Shown piece by piece: positions 45,312 to 57,294 of a DNA stretch of 64,000 nt. The translations under genes and the position numbers were made by a program. The DNA is from Marsupella aquatica (lineage: Eukaryota > Marchantiophyta). The notes under the pieces are model-generated. The model was given only the letters and a program-made list of their open reading frames with translations. It searched no databases and was not told where the DNA came from. The DNA lies in assembly GCA_973895155.1 (NCBI GenBank), contig OZ316894.1, positions 26,536,001-26,600,000 on the forward strand, written 5' to 3'. Within the stretch, counting starts at the first letter, position 1. Every line of letters starts with the position of its first letter.

Positions 45312-48300
45312 TCATGGCAAGAACCCTGTACCATGGAGACTTGAGGGCCCAGGTGGCAATAATTGGGACCGAGGTTGCTGATTTGGCAGTTGATTTGGTA
45401 ATTGGTTGTTTGGAAGCTGATTCTGTAATTGATTTTGTAGCGGGTTCTGTGAAAAATTATTTGGTGCAACGGCTTGAGCTGTGCCACCGGATGCTGTCTG
45501 TTGTTGACTTGATACCTGAGGCTTGATCTGGACCATATCCTGCCACAAAGAGAACTTAACAGTCAAGAGTGTACATATCCGTATTCTAATAAGAGAGGAG
45601 CAGTGCATGAACACTAACGGAGTGAAGTAGAACAACCACCTCTGTTTTCACAATTGGTGCCAACCAACAACTACCAGAAACACTCAAGATTACCTCTCGT
45701 TATATTGCAAAGAGAATCAAAGGTGCAATTCTCACCCCTGGAAAGAGCATTCCTATCATTCTCCCCGGTTTTTCAGTGCTGGCGAGCAGCAACGTCTGGC
45801 TTGGTAATTGAATTACAGCACACTGTTCACCAGAAAGAGCATTAGTTCAATAATATACTGAACAGTACATAGCGCACTGCATGATTCATAAAGGCTTACT
45901 TTCCAGCTATGCTCAAAACGAGACTTAAAATCAAGCCCTCCTATCACTATCCCAGATGCTCTACATCAATGTGTGTGCTCCCGCTAGAAGATAAAGCGAG
46001 AAAAGCGATCCTTGGCAGAATTTCCTCTTTCAGAAAAAGGCATCAAATTCGGCCTGTAGCGCCAAAGGGTATGATGGCGAATTACAAGATCTCACTTTTG
46101 AAGGCAGTCATGAAATGCATCAACAGAGAATCAATTTCACTGTCGCAAATGGACTGAAAATAGACGCAAATGATCCTGTAAGCGTGGATGGGTCGTCCAA
46201 CACAAAAAATCTGACTCTTGTATCACGTCTTATAGACACAAGATCCAAAATCACTTAACGACAGCAGCTACTTACAAGCTTTTTCTCTGCCAATTGTACA
46301 AGAAAGTCATGTGGAGTAAGTGGGCGGAAAACAAGTAATTCAGCCTTGCGTTGGTAATCCCTGCAGAAGTCAGAGAATGGACCCTCAGCATCAATTCTTT
46401 TCCGATTCCTTGAGCAATCAGCAAAGTCAATAATCTAATATGCATATACAGCAGAGACCACGCCATGACTTTGAAGGATAAATGGAACTTTCTATATCGT
46501 ATATGCAACACGAATACAAGAATATTGGGAACTTTCTCCAGTTTCAAATGTTCTACCTCTTTCCCTTAGGTGCTCAGAATGCAAAGAATAATAAGAAATT
46601 TCATGTAGATTCTCGCGATGATGACTGCACATGCAAAATGTATCACTCCCAATTTCACACCTTAATGATCGATACAGAGGCCCTATCTTCTTTATGAAAC
46701 TCAAAACAGAACAAATTCAAATTTTAATCCATACTTTTGATTCATATAGTCCTGTGGTATGAGTCGCATTATCTGCATTGTGCCAGGCCAGTCCGCAGCC
46801 AGCCTGTAGAATCCACATAGAGCATAGTTTCAGATTACTCTCCAAAAGCAAGCTAAATAGGTCATGTTAGAAACACACAATCCACCTTACAAGTCGAACA
46901 CGTTCTTGCAACCAATATTGACCGCTTATAACCGCTTATAACGCTTGACAGCAAGGACAGAGAACTGTGATAGTGCTAGTAGTGAGCAATACAGACAGCT
47001 GATTCGGGCCTTATGAAATGGCCTTTCACGAATGACTATACTTCATGTTCAGTTTATGCTTCAGTGAAGGGAATTTGAGAGATCATTCATACGTGTCTGG
47101 TGACGATGTCTGGCGGTATCCCTGTTGCAATTCCAAAACGAGGGAATGATTAAAATCCTTCAATCTCCATATGCTAAAGTGGTAAAAGATCCTTTATCTC
47201 TGCCATACCACTGGATCGTAATAGGTTGCCACTGCGCAAGACTTTAATATATGATGATAGCTTCAGCATTTCGCATCACTGGAAGTCACGAACTGTGGCT
47301 TGAGAAACCTGCTCATTATAAGTGTTCTCTAAAACAAAAAGATTGTATCTGGCATTCAACGATCACAGTGACCATAAAGGGAGCCCATAATATAGGTATT
47401 GATTCACTATTATCGGACATAAACACCGCTGCAACCTTCATAGTACAGTTTGACCATGGAAACTAACAGGTGGTAAAAAAAGAGCTTGCATATGCATTCA
47501 AACAGCAACGAGCTGATGGCAGCAAAGGAAATCCTTCCTGAACAAATTGCTCAAGGTTGTCATGTGATCTAAGCTAGTATGGCTCCCCCTCACATACTGG
47601 AGAGATACCAGTTAAATTGCCATTCAGAAGTGATTTGTTAAGGAATCCAAGGCTCCACGCCAATCAAGCTCTTTTCATCTACTTACAAAACGAAAGTACT
47701 TTGCATAATTAATCATTGTACTATTCAACTTCGGACAGGAGATTCATCTGACCTCGAGCTTGCAGATAGGAATGGGAACAACATTCCCTTTTCTCTGCCC
47801 TGCCAGAATGCCCTGCAGAGACAAAGCCTTCGTTAAAGTTCGGGCAACTAGTGACGTGCATAAGCCTTCAGGTTGATCTATTCCCATGTAGATCAGCTCT
47901 TTTGTACCTCAACGAAATCTCTGGAGAAGGGAATATCTTTTTATTAGGAAACAAAAGGAAAGAAAACACAATACCAGAAGTGAAGAAAATGGCACTAACC
48001 TCCCATAACCTAGTATACTTCAGAGAGTTGGAACCAGGCTGCTGTGGTGGAGTCCCAGTGGTGGGTACGGGAGGAAGAGGCGCTGGAACTCCTGTATTAG
48101 TATTGACTCCATGTGGCTGCACTTGACCTGGTGATTGAGGCACTGTTGTCGGCATCATTGTCCCGGTCACCGAAGTTCCAATTGCAGTAGTTCCATTTGC
48201 ATTTCCAACACCACCCATTATGGTTTGCCCAGGAAGAACAAGCCCGGTTTGAACCATTGGGTTCAAGGGATTTAGGCCGCTTTGACTACCTAATCCAGTA

Positions 48301-51300
48301 ACGGATCCCTGCCCAGTAACTGGACCTCCAACATTTACAGCTGATGGAGGTTGTGAAGACCCCATAATAGTGTTACCACCTAGTGTTGTTGAGCCAGAAC
48401 TATAACTAGGATGCACAGTCCCAACACCCACACCTTGACCACCCCCTGTGCTAGGGATCAAGCCAACACCACCGGACTGTCCACTGATACCCAAAGTACC
48501 CTGCGGTCCTGATAAGGAACCAGTTCCCCCACTGGCAGTTGGCATCATTGTCGAAACTGGCACTCCAACCCCAGAAGGTTGCAGCCCACTTAATGGGCTG
48601 GCTGGTGGCAAGGACGGAGAACCGATTGTATGGCGTGATTGAGAGGGACTATGTACCATCATGTTATTATTAGGGAGACCACTTGCACCAACAGATCTAA
48701 GTGGTTGTGAAGCAGGTATGTTTCCAAGAGCCTTGAAGTCCGGGACTGGATCCTGAGAAGTCAAAGAAGTGAACGATTGAATTGTATCTTGACTGGAAAT
48801 GGGGGCGGAGGATGCGACCGGCTGCATTGGAGCTGTAAGGTTGTTGTTTGTATTGGTCTGCAGAAGGGAAGGAAGTGCCCCCGATGTGACTGCCTCCTGA
48901 AATAAGCAACGTGTCAATTACCTTTGACAAGGAACACATCAATTATGAGCTTAAGAAATACGGCCATAAAGGAAAACTACGAGGCAATAAACATGATCAG
49001 AAAAAAAGTGTAAAGAAGCACCGTTTTCACAGTGATAGGTTGCATAGGCATATTTGGCCCTCGTCCAGACATGACTCCAATTCCTGCCATATCAAAAAAG
49101 AAAATCAATCGCAACCAAAACTTTTAAATTTCTGCACCAAAGCAATCATGTCCTTTTACCCAGTAAGATCAACTCGTACCAAAAACCGAGTGACCTACTC
49201 CTCACTGAAATCAAAGAATGTTTTTGGTATCATACATGTCTTCCGTGACAGCATATAGGAACCAACAGCAATAGGATAATTTAGTTAGTATATACTATTG
49301 CCTTTCCTTTTTCTAATTTGTTAGTCCGTTGATGTGAGAGGATAAGTTTCCTTTGAGACCTAGTAATCCAACATAAGAGACTATTAGACAACCAGTTCTA
49401 TCTATCCGCTTCTTTATTCCTATCTATGAAAATGGTGGATGGACGTATAAGCGGGCTTGCATAGTTGGTTACCTATTTAGTAAATTACTTCCTCATTTAT
49501 TCCAGATCCAAAGGTCTTCGATGACCGGGCTGTGAACGGTTCCATGTAACAGAGCGAGCACTCCCAGAACCAGGAACGAATGGCATATTCCTTCCGTAAA
49601 TGACCAATTTATATTACCAGTTTAAATAAAGTTGGAGAAGGGAAGTTGAAGAATAAATAATCATCATAATACCCACACTCTGAATGAAACCCCATTCACT
49701 ATGTTCATGCAGTTATGTGTTATGAAGGCCAGGGCAATAGCGAAAAGGGCCGTCCATATTTTGGTCGTTTCTAAAATTATACCAAGCTTAATGCAAGTAG
49801 ACTATCAAGCCCAATACCTTGACCTGCTCCAAAGATTCAGTATTGAGATGGTAACGAAACGCAGGCACAAGTATACAGCCATCCTAAATTGCAAGTAGAA
49901 TCAATTTGCTAGCATTCGACCATGGCTTTTATTTACCGGATGCGCCTCCTAATGGCTGCCTTACTCCGGCTCCTTGAATCTGCGAACCTGTTGAGGCTGT
50001 TGGCACAGGCTGCTGCTCAACCTTGGCAGTCAACCCATTTGAAGCCAAATTGTTGGTCCCCACTGCAGTGCGGTGCAAGGCCAACCTTGCTTCTAAAAAG
50101 TTCTCAGAGAGAAGCACCAGGTGTTGCGCATATTGCTTTTGGGGCTCTGGAGTAGGCTCAGTGGTTCGTCCACCACGCTTACCCTGCACAACAGGAGATA
50201 CTAAATTAGCCCACCAGCAATCCATTCACAGCAGGAAAGCGTAAGTTAACGCACGAACAACACGAAAGGGTCTATTGAAACTATTTGTGACAACGTTTCA
50301 TAAAACTATCAAGCATAGCGTTACTGCACCCTCTCTTGGCTGAATAGACCGTTGACACAATCTTTCAGCTTTGCGAGCCCTCCGGCGAAGGTCACTATCA
50401 GTCAGAGAAGTGTCTAGATCTGAACGCTAAGAACGATGTATGATGGCTATAATTGGAGCTGATGCTATACCGATCATTCATGGAAGATCAATTAAAGGTA
50501 TAGGAGTTCCTGTCCATTCTTGCGCCGAGACTTTAGAGACTTGCTTTTCACAGTGTAGAGTAAAACCTAGGTACGCAATGAGCAAACTACCTGGGCAAAG
50601 ACATTGCGCAATTGTGGCAATTGTCTTGGTGCAACAACTGAGAGGGACACGGAACACTGCAAAGCACAAACAGGACAGGCCAGATTCTAGATTAGAACAT
50701 CAACATTCCCCGTTTGCCTACCCAGCATATCAACGACAAGGTCTTGCTGTGTCAGCACCTTTGAACAATTATTTTTATTTTATTTTCAATCCTCGTAGCC
50801 TACAGGCAAGAAGATGGGGTGCCCATCGTGTTGAAGGAAAACCCTTGCCAAGATCACAGATTGAAGAGCTGTGAAATATTAGCGCGAGCAAGAGGGACTT
50901 CTGTTTCACCTGCTGCCATCACATAGAATCTGGAATGTAGCGAAAGGGCAGATGCTTACTTTACAAATATGCTTGTGAATGGCACGCAATTTGTACAAGG
51001 CAAATAGCAAACGTACCAGGGAAAATGCTTGAGCAATTTGATCAGCATCAGCAAGCCACCAATGTTCGTTGAAATCTCCATTGCTGCTGTGCGACTGCAT
51101 AGACACTGGCGGACTAGGGACAGGACTAGCAACCCGGCAAGGGTTTGACGCAGCTATAAGCATAACATGTTTTTGGAAGTCTCTCCCTGGGGGCGCCGGA
51201 GGAACATTTGGTCCAGGGCAACACATCTGGCAAGTACCAGCATGATAATTAGAATCAGAAAGAAATCCTTGACCCATTCCATCTCTCTTAACTGACTTTG

Positions 51301-53247
51301 GCAGTGCAACATCGTGCCTTCGGGACACTTAAAGTGTTGTGAAAAAGCGAGTTGAAATTTCACTGAATATGATTCACAAGATATGCAATTCCCATTTCAA
51401 GCTCAGTTGATTGACAAACTCAACGACGTCATGAAGCACTCCATCAAACCTATCTTCCCCAATCTCTCAAAAGAGCAACTCACCAGGAGAGCCTCCGCAA
51501 GTCCCTCTGCAACAGCACCATCTCCGTAGCCTCCACCCGTGAAAGGTATCGCAGAAAGCCAACGGAAAAACACGTCTACACTTGAAGTCCAGCCAGTTTG
51601 CTGTAGAATACAACCTGAGCCATAATTGAGAGCCACAATTGCAGTCAAGAAAGCAAAGAATGCACAGTTTAATAATTCTTTCCATTTACTGGTTACACAG
51701 TTGCACGCAAAGTTCAGTTCAGACGCAATGATGCGACTTAGAAGGCTCTGGCTCTGGCTCAATCACTGTCAGTGTCAACCATTGTTAATGTACCTTTATT
51801 ATACTTTTAGTTTTCCGTTCACTTTACTAGTTAGAAGGCAATTCTCGTATGATCCATTACGGTATCATGAAAGCTAAAGCGTCAGTCATATGGTCACGTG
51901 CCCGAGTTATACAAGGGCCAATTTAATGTCAGGAGGTGAAATATGCCTCTTCCCACTGGGTCCGATTGGATGAGCTTCTTCCCTTTCCTGCTAATCGACA
52001 TGAGGACGAGGGGGAGGAGAAGGTGGGCTTGAGTGAGACATAGACTGCCGGAACTGAAGGGATTGGTAATTTTTTACGAATCCCGATTGGAACGCGGGAT
52101 AAAGAAGAAAGAGGCAAGTCTCACGAGAAGCGGAACCCAAATCTACATATTTAAAGCCAAAAAGTTCCCGGGGAAGGGTGAATATTCGTAGGGATGAAGT
52201 CTTCCAGCAGGCATAGGAATTAGTCGAAAGGGATAGTAGAGAGAAGGCTCATTGCAAAAAATTTCGAAAGGAAAGGGTGTTCGTTCCTTGGGAAGAGCTG
52301 GGAATCACCCGGAAAGAAAAAGTGATGATTCTCATAATGAAGAGACTTCAGGGGAAATTGAAGGCCCCCAAGGTACACTCCAAATTTGAACGCTGTCGCT
52401 GGTATAGCCAAAACTATAAATTCCAAAAGCCTTACTTTCGGGGCAACGAATGTACATAACCCGTGACTCATAAATTTGTCTGAATTGCGATCGAATGAAG
52501 AATGGAATTACGGTGGCATACAAGGAATGTGGAAGTACCATTCTGTGTGCCACGATTGGTGTACACAACCAGAGCCATATCTCCAGTTGTCGCTGTATGC
52601 TTCTGCATCCTCCCACGAAAAAGAATTGGTGCTTTGAGAAGTATGCCACAAAAAGTAATCTCTAGCATGGTGAAGAGTTCGCAGTTCTTTTTTCCAATCA
52701 GTAAAAGCCAAAAGCAACGACCAAACCACCTTCCCTTGCAAAAAGCATCGGTCGAGACTTTATGCGATATCTATCCGCTATTTCCAGTTCACAACAAGAA
52801 ATAGTACAATTCTTGGTCACATCGTTCCGTCCACGCGCAACCAAGTGGTCTTTTCGACAATTGGGAAAGCACTGATAAGAGGAAAAATAAGCACCTGGCC
52901 GCCCGGGACATTGAATGCACCACCCGATCCACAGAATATCCTGCACACACAATAACAATTCCCCGTTGGAAGCTCTTTCAAGCAAGGAGAATCCTCACAG
53001 AAAGGGCATCAATGCTGTCAATGCTGACCACGGAGCTTTGCAACCAGAAGGCAGTTCTAAGGGATAAACAATGTCGAAACAGTTGTGCTCATGCAGCCAC
53101 ACATTGAATGAGGGCGACATCCAACCTGACGATCTTTTCGACGTATTCAGTGAGAAGAAGCTGCCAACTTGGCCCTAAAGCAGCGGTACCCTCGACCACC
53201 ACGACCAGTTGCCTCTGCTGTTGTTGCTGGGAATTCATCATCATCAT
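45312..53247 (-). CDS. MED25: Mediator subunit 25
   Basis: MED25 (PFT1 in Arabidopsis) is a Mediator tail subunit that receives transcription factors of jasmonate, light and stress responses. Sixteen coding exons in phase give 834 aa (Arabidopsis 836): 53247-53126, 52940-52895, 52602-52539, 51614-51484, 51226-51017, 50656-50591, 50426-50325, 50183-49937, 49083-49022, 48896-48000, 47812-47753, 47121-47093, 46803-46735, 46360-46276, 45822-45736, 45539-45312. The N-terminal von Willebrand A domain (about 12-280) shows VVEGTAALGPSWQ, ILQQTGWTSSVDVFFRWL and LVLLSENF. One 299-codon exon (residues 351-649) encodes Gly/Pro/Ser/Thr-rich linker. The activator-interacting domain follows (about 642-760), with LAADWPGTMQIMRLIPQDY, LLVFRPLTPHDFL and CAVIQLPSQTLLL. 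The C-tail is Gln/Asn/Pro-rich (LPNQLPNQ repeats) but has no long polyGln. A run of four ATGs opens the frame. A basic extra segment in the vWA domain is reported separately. Confidence 0.93.
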
Positions 53248-56200
53248 CTTACCCTCTCCTTGTCACTCTCTCCCCCTCACTTAGTCGCCTATCTCACCTA
53301 GCATACCGTCGCCTTTCGCGTCTCCTTCAGCGCTCCACACAGCCGAAATGCTGAATTTATACGTTCGACTGGCACTACAGCTATCCAAGGCCCGGACGTT
53401 GAACTCCAATTTCCTTCGTCACCGATTCTCCAATTCTCCAATTTTCCCATCCCCTTATATACTTCGTGCTACCGGAATTCGCCTGAACAGAACCATTCGT
53501 GCAACCCATGAGGTACAGAGACAGAACACTGGTAACGCCAATCTGCGGCGCAATGCACAGACAGAACGGAGCCAGCTTTACTTCCTACTGATTAGTTGCT
53601 TGTTCACCACGTGTGCCGCCTGTATCCTCGCGTACTGCAGTGCCCGTCACGCTATTTCTACATTAAAAAAATCGTGTCGACGGAAGACAGGATTTCGCTC
53701 TCACATTGGACAATCTCATCACTCCTCAATCGTCACACTCTCGGTTACCACGCGGATCCGAAATAAGAATTATGCTCCATCCCGCCAGCCCTGCCCTGAC
53801 TACCTTATCCGACAGCACAAATAGCCGATGCCGTCTGGTAGCTCGATGACAAAATGGAGCCTGGATTTCCCGAAGCGAGGACCATGGCATCAGCTCCATC
53901 GATTTCGTCACTCCCTTGCTCCTCACAATGACCGCCGGACACGCCTAAATCCCAAATCAACGCAGCACGATGTCTTCTGAGTGCTGTGTTCGGTTGAAGC
54001 TCCTCCTACAGTAGTAGAAATTCCGTTCCTATTACGACTTTCGGTCAGCACTTTGACGAAGAGACTGCCTTATTCGTTCCCGACAAGGGTTTCTGTACCT
54101 TGCGAGCCTTCCTTCTTGTTTTCGTTACTGTTGCGACTAATTAAGGGTTCCATGGGGCTGTTTTCGTTACTCTTGCGACTAATTAAGGGCTAGGTTCCAT
54201 GGGGTTGGGAGTGAGGAGTGCACATGTGTGTCAGCATGTTTGAGCCAATAAGGGCTAGGTTCCATGGGATTATTAGATCACAGCATTCCTTTTCCAGGGA
54301 GTGAGGATGTTTGAGCCAATAAGGGCTAGGTTCCATGGGATTATTAGATCACAGCTTTGCTTTTCCAGGGAATGAAGAGTGTACAAATAGAGTAGTAGGG
54401 AGTATGAGTTTCCTCACATTCACTATTAAACTCTAGTGGCACCCCTGCCCATGTAGTGACAGTACAGTGCATTTTCATGGGCTCTAAATTGAAAACTCAT
54501 CATTTAAAATATTGTGTACACGTTGGCATAATTATGGTGTATTTGGGCCACAGGGGGTGTCAGATGGAGTGATCCTACTCCCTGGACCATGGAACCCAGC
54601 CCTAAACTTACTTGCATTCGTTGAAATCAGTAGATGTACACACCCCTTCGCTATCAAACTTGGTCTCTCGCTCTGAGAAATAAACGCCACTTTTTTAAGA
54701 AAGTGTAATGTTTAGATTTATTTTTTGGCTGGCAAACTTGCTGGCCGGAAGGAGTACTACAAATGCATTGCAAAACCAAAATAATAAATGAACCACTATG
54801 ATAATGTATCTTGCCAGATACCTCACTTCACATGTTTACAAAATTGAAAAAGGCAGAAACAATATTTTGCAATCAGATGTTGTCCACAGTTAAGTGGAGA
54901 CTCTTGGATTGAACTCTTGGGTTATTGGTACCCAAAATTCTTTTTCCAGTAAGGTACAAGGCATAATATATGTGCTAGAGTACATGACTGTGCTGGCTAT
55001 AGTATAGTCAGCCATAGAGTACCATTTGGCCTGGAGCATTAAAGGAATAGATTGACATGAGAATGAAGATGTTTGGCATGGAGCAAGTAACGGGGAAGTA
55101 GATTGACATGAGAAAGGTTTTTGGCCTTTGGCTCTTGAAAATAGAATTTTCATTCTATGAGGGTTATTTTGTTTTTGCTTCCCAATTATTTCCCTCTTTT
55201 TTAATGGTGTTGGAGGAAAGGAAAAGAGGGACGGACAGAGGCACTAGGAGGGCAAGGGCAGGAGAGTGGGAGGAAAGAAAGGGAGGTCACGGGGGAAAAA
55301 AGTAAAAACATTCTCCCTCCCATATGACATTGAGCAACCCCTCTAGATCCCACAATGCCTGGACATTGTTATCTGCCAAAGAAGTACATATAGTGGCTGA
55401 CTCAAAAACTCTCGTAAATTTTAACAAGACTACTTGTAGTAGCTGTGGTTTAGTAGTGGCACCCACAAATTTCCAGGCTGAGTGCGTCCCCCCATCTAAG
55501 AACTTGTCGTCAGTTTGTGCTGTTGTCGGCCACTTAAAGTCGTCCCTTAGGTTCCTTTTTCATCGATACTAAGTCAGGTTAAACCTTCCAAACTCGATTT
55601 TCAGTACATGTCAAGAATAACAGCCCATTGTAGTTGCCACGGCCAACTGTCATTCCATCTGGGTATTACTTTTCACAATACGGCTAGATAACTAGCAGAT
55701 AAATCTAAAAAGTTTATTCTTCATTTTTTATAAAGAAGGCAGCCAAAGACTGGACCATTCCCCTGATCGACCGAGATGGACTGCTCTGGGTTTACAGTCA
55801 CACAGAATGACAGAATAGTTTGGAAGGATCTTCGACATACACACAATATCAATGAGTATCTCTGGGTACAGTAATCCAAGTTTAAAATTTCATTTAGTAT
55901 TCAATTGGTCGTTTGAGTAGTCAATTTGGATGATAGTATCTCTGGGTAGAGTACTCCGTTAAGATGAAATTCAGTGGTGTCACTTTCAGAAACTAACTTG
56001 AATCTATTGGAGGCATAACAGAAGTTTTGGGGGCAGGAGGGGGGCAAGGGGGAATATAATATCTATGGGTAGAGGGGTTCAATGGCTCTGTTAACCTTTA
56101 ACAATCCTGCTGTCCTCTGACCATCCATTGTTCATCTACTACTTTGTTAAAATTTATGTTACTATATCATAAAGAAGGTTCCGACTGTTCGACTGTTTGA

Positions 56201-57238
56201 AAAACTCGAAAGGTGTTAAGTGATCAATCAAACTATATGAGATTATGTGTTCTTAGAGAAGATTCTGACGATCTCCTTCTGATTTATGAAAACCCTTTCC
56301 GGCTACATAGTCAACCAAATGATGACCCTTAACCCTAAAGCCTTTCACAGATTTTAAGTTTTCATAAAACTTGGTTAGTGTAATCCAACTCGCTTTGCTT
56401 GATTGAATCAGCTTCATCCGGGCTTCAGCATTGTTATGAACAAGTAGTCCAGCGTCACCGAGTAACATTGGCACGAGACCAAGGCAACATTCCAGGTGCT
56501 TGGCCGCATGTTCCCAGATCCACACTCATCCTAGGGGCACATGCTCGTGTACAGCTAGACGTACGAGTTTGAAAGCCTAAAAAGTTGAATCAATAGCTGT
56601 TCAGAATACGCCATAAGTTGACCAACATTGTCATCTCCTAGCACTTTTTTCCAATCCAGCTACAGTACTCTGTCGCACAGCCGGGTGATGTAAACAACGA
56701 CACAAGAGGTGTTCATCCAGACTTGCATATAACATCTACAATTCTACTGATGAGTAGGCTAACTCATCACACAGTGGTGGTTATGATTCCGAGTTATGAT
56801 TGCTTGATTATGAGACATTCAATCTCCACATACGAGATAGACAGATAGCTTGATTTAATTCAAGTTCGAGGAGGATTGCATGATTGATTGACGATTCTCT
56901 CAATCCATTCTAAAATATTTTACTTCATGGGTCATTGTTTATTCTCAGGCTGCAAGTCGATTAGTCGATGGTCTGTATTTCCTCGTGGAGTTTATCAACA
57001 TATTAAACACGTCCGATTTACACCGCAAAACTGTTTGTCCCTTGTGGTTCGCTGCCAGGGTCCACTTGAGCCTTACCGGATATCGTGGCCAGTAAAAATG
57101 TATTCTCATTCAAATTTGAGAATCCCAAGGCCAGGCTGGCACACTAGCGACAACATTCGTGAGAGATGATAGTATGCACGTCAAGCGGAGAATTGCTTCC
57201 CCATCACATTCTTTCAGAGTGGGAAGAAACTCTCCGCC
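53248..57238. other. Spacer between MED25 and the Argonaute gene
   Basis: Both neighbours are on the minus strand, so this holds the MED25 promoter (left edge) and the Argonaute 3' region (right edge). A MITE occupies 54184-54605. Open frames at 53348-53824 and elsewhere match nothing. The stretch 55,900-56,060 repeats TATCTCTGGGTA(G/C)AGTA two to three times. No other gene is supported. Confidence 0.5.
54184..54605. mobile_element. Tourist-like (PIF/Harbinger) MITE with repeated left end
   Basis: GGGCTAGGTTCCATGG at 54187-54202 and CCATGGAACCCAGCCC at 54587-54602 are 16-bp terminal inverted repeats with one mismatch, flanked on both sides by TAA (54184-54186 and 54603-54605). A TTA/TAA target duplication with GGG-starting ends is the hallmark of PIF/Harbinger MITEs. 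The left terminus recurs, also after TAA, at about 54252 and 54323 within a 71-bp tandem repeat (copies from 54236 and 54307). A partial copy lacking CTAGG precedes the element (about 54143). The outer size is 416 bp; the innermost left end would give about 280 bp. No coding capacity. Confidence 0.65.
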
Positions 57239-57294
57239 TTAAGCATAGAACATCTTTCCCATCACATAATCTTTCAGAGGGGGAAGGGACGCAA
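57196..57294. repeat. Partial duplication of the Argonaute gene's last codons in its 3' flank
   Basis: The last-exon stretch at 57253-57294 (CCCATCACATAATCTTTCAG, then AGGGGGAAGGGACGC) has a copy 58 bp further downstream at about 57196-57235 (CCCATCACATTCTTTCAG, then AGTGGGAAGAAACTC). The stop codon lies between them, so the second copy is untranslated. Confidence 0.65.

Noticed and set aside
50440-50874. 144-codon plus-strand frame inside MED25
   Set aside because: Overlaps a phase-consistent MED25 exon on the other strand and has no recognisable domain.
53348-53824. 158-codon plus-strand open frame upstream of MED25
   Set aside because: Arg/Ser-rich without family resemblance, no splice structure, and located in the promoter of the divergent MED25 gene.
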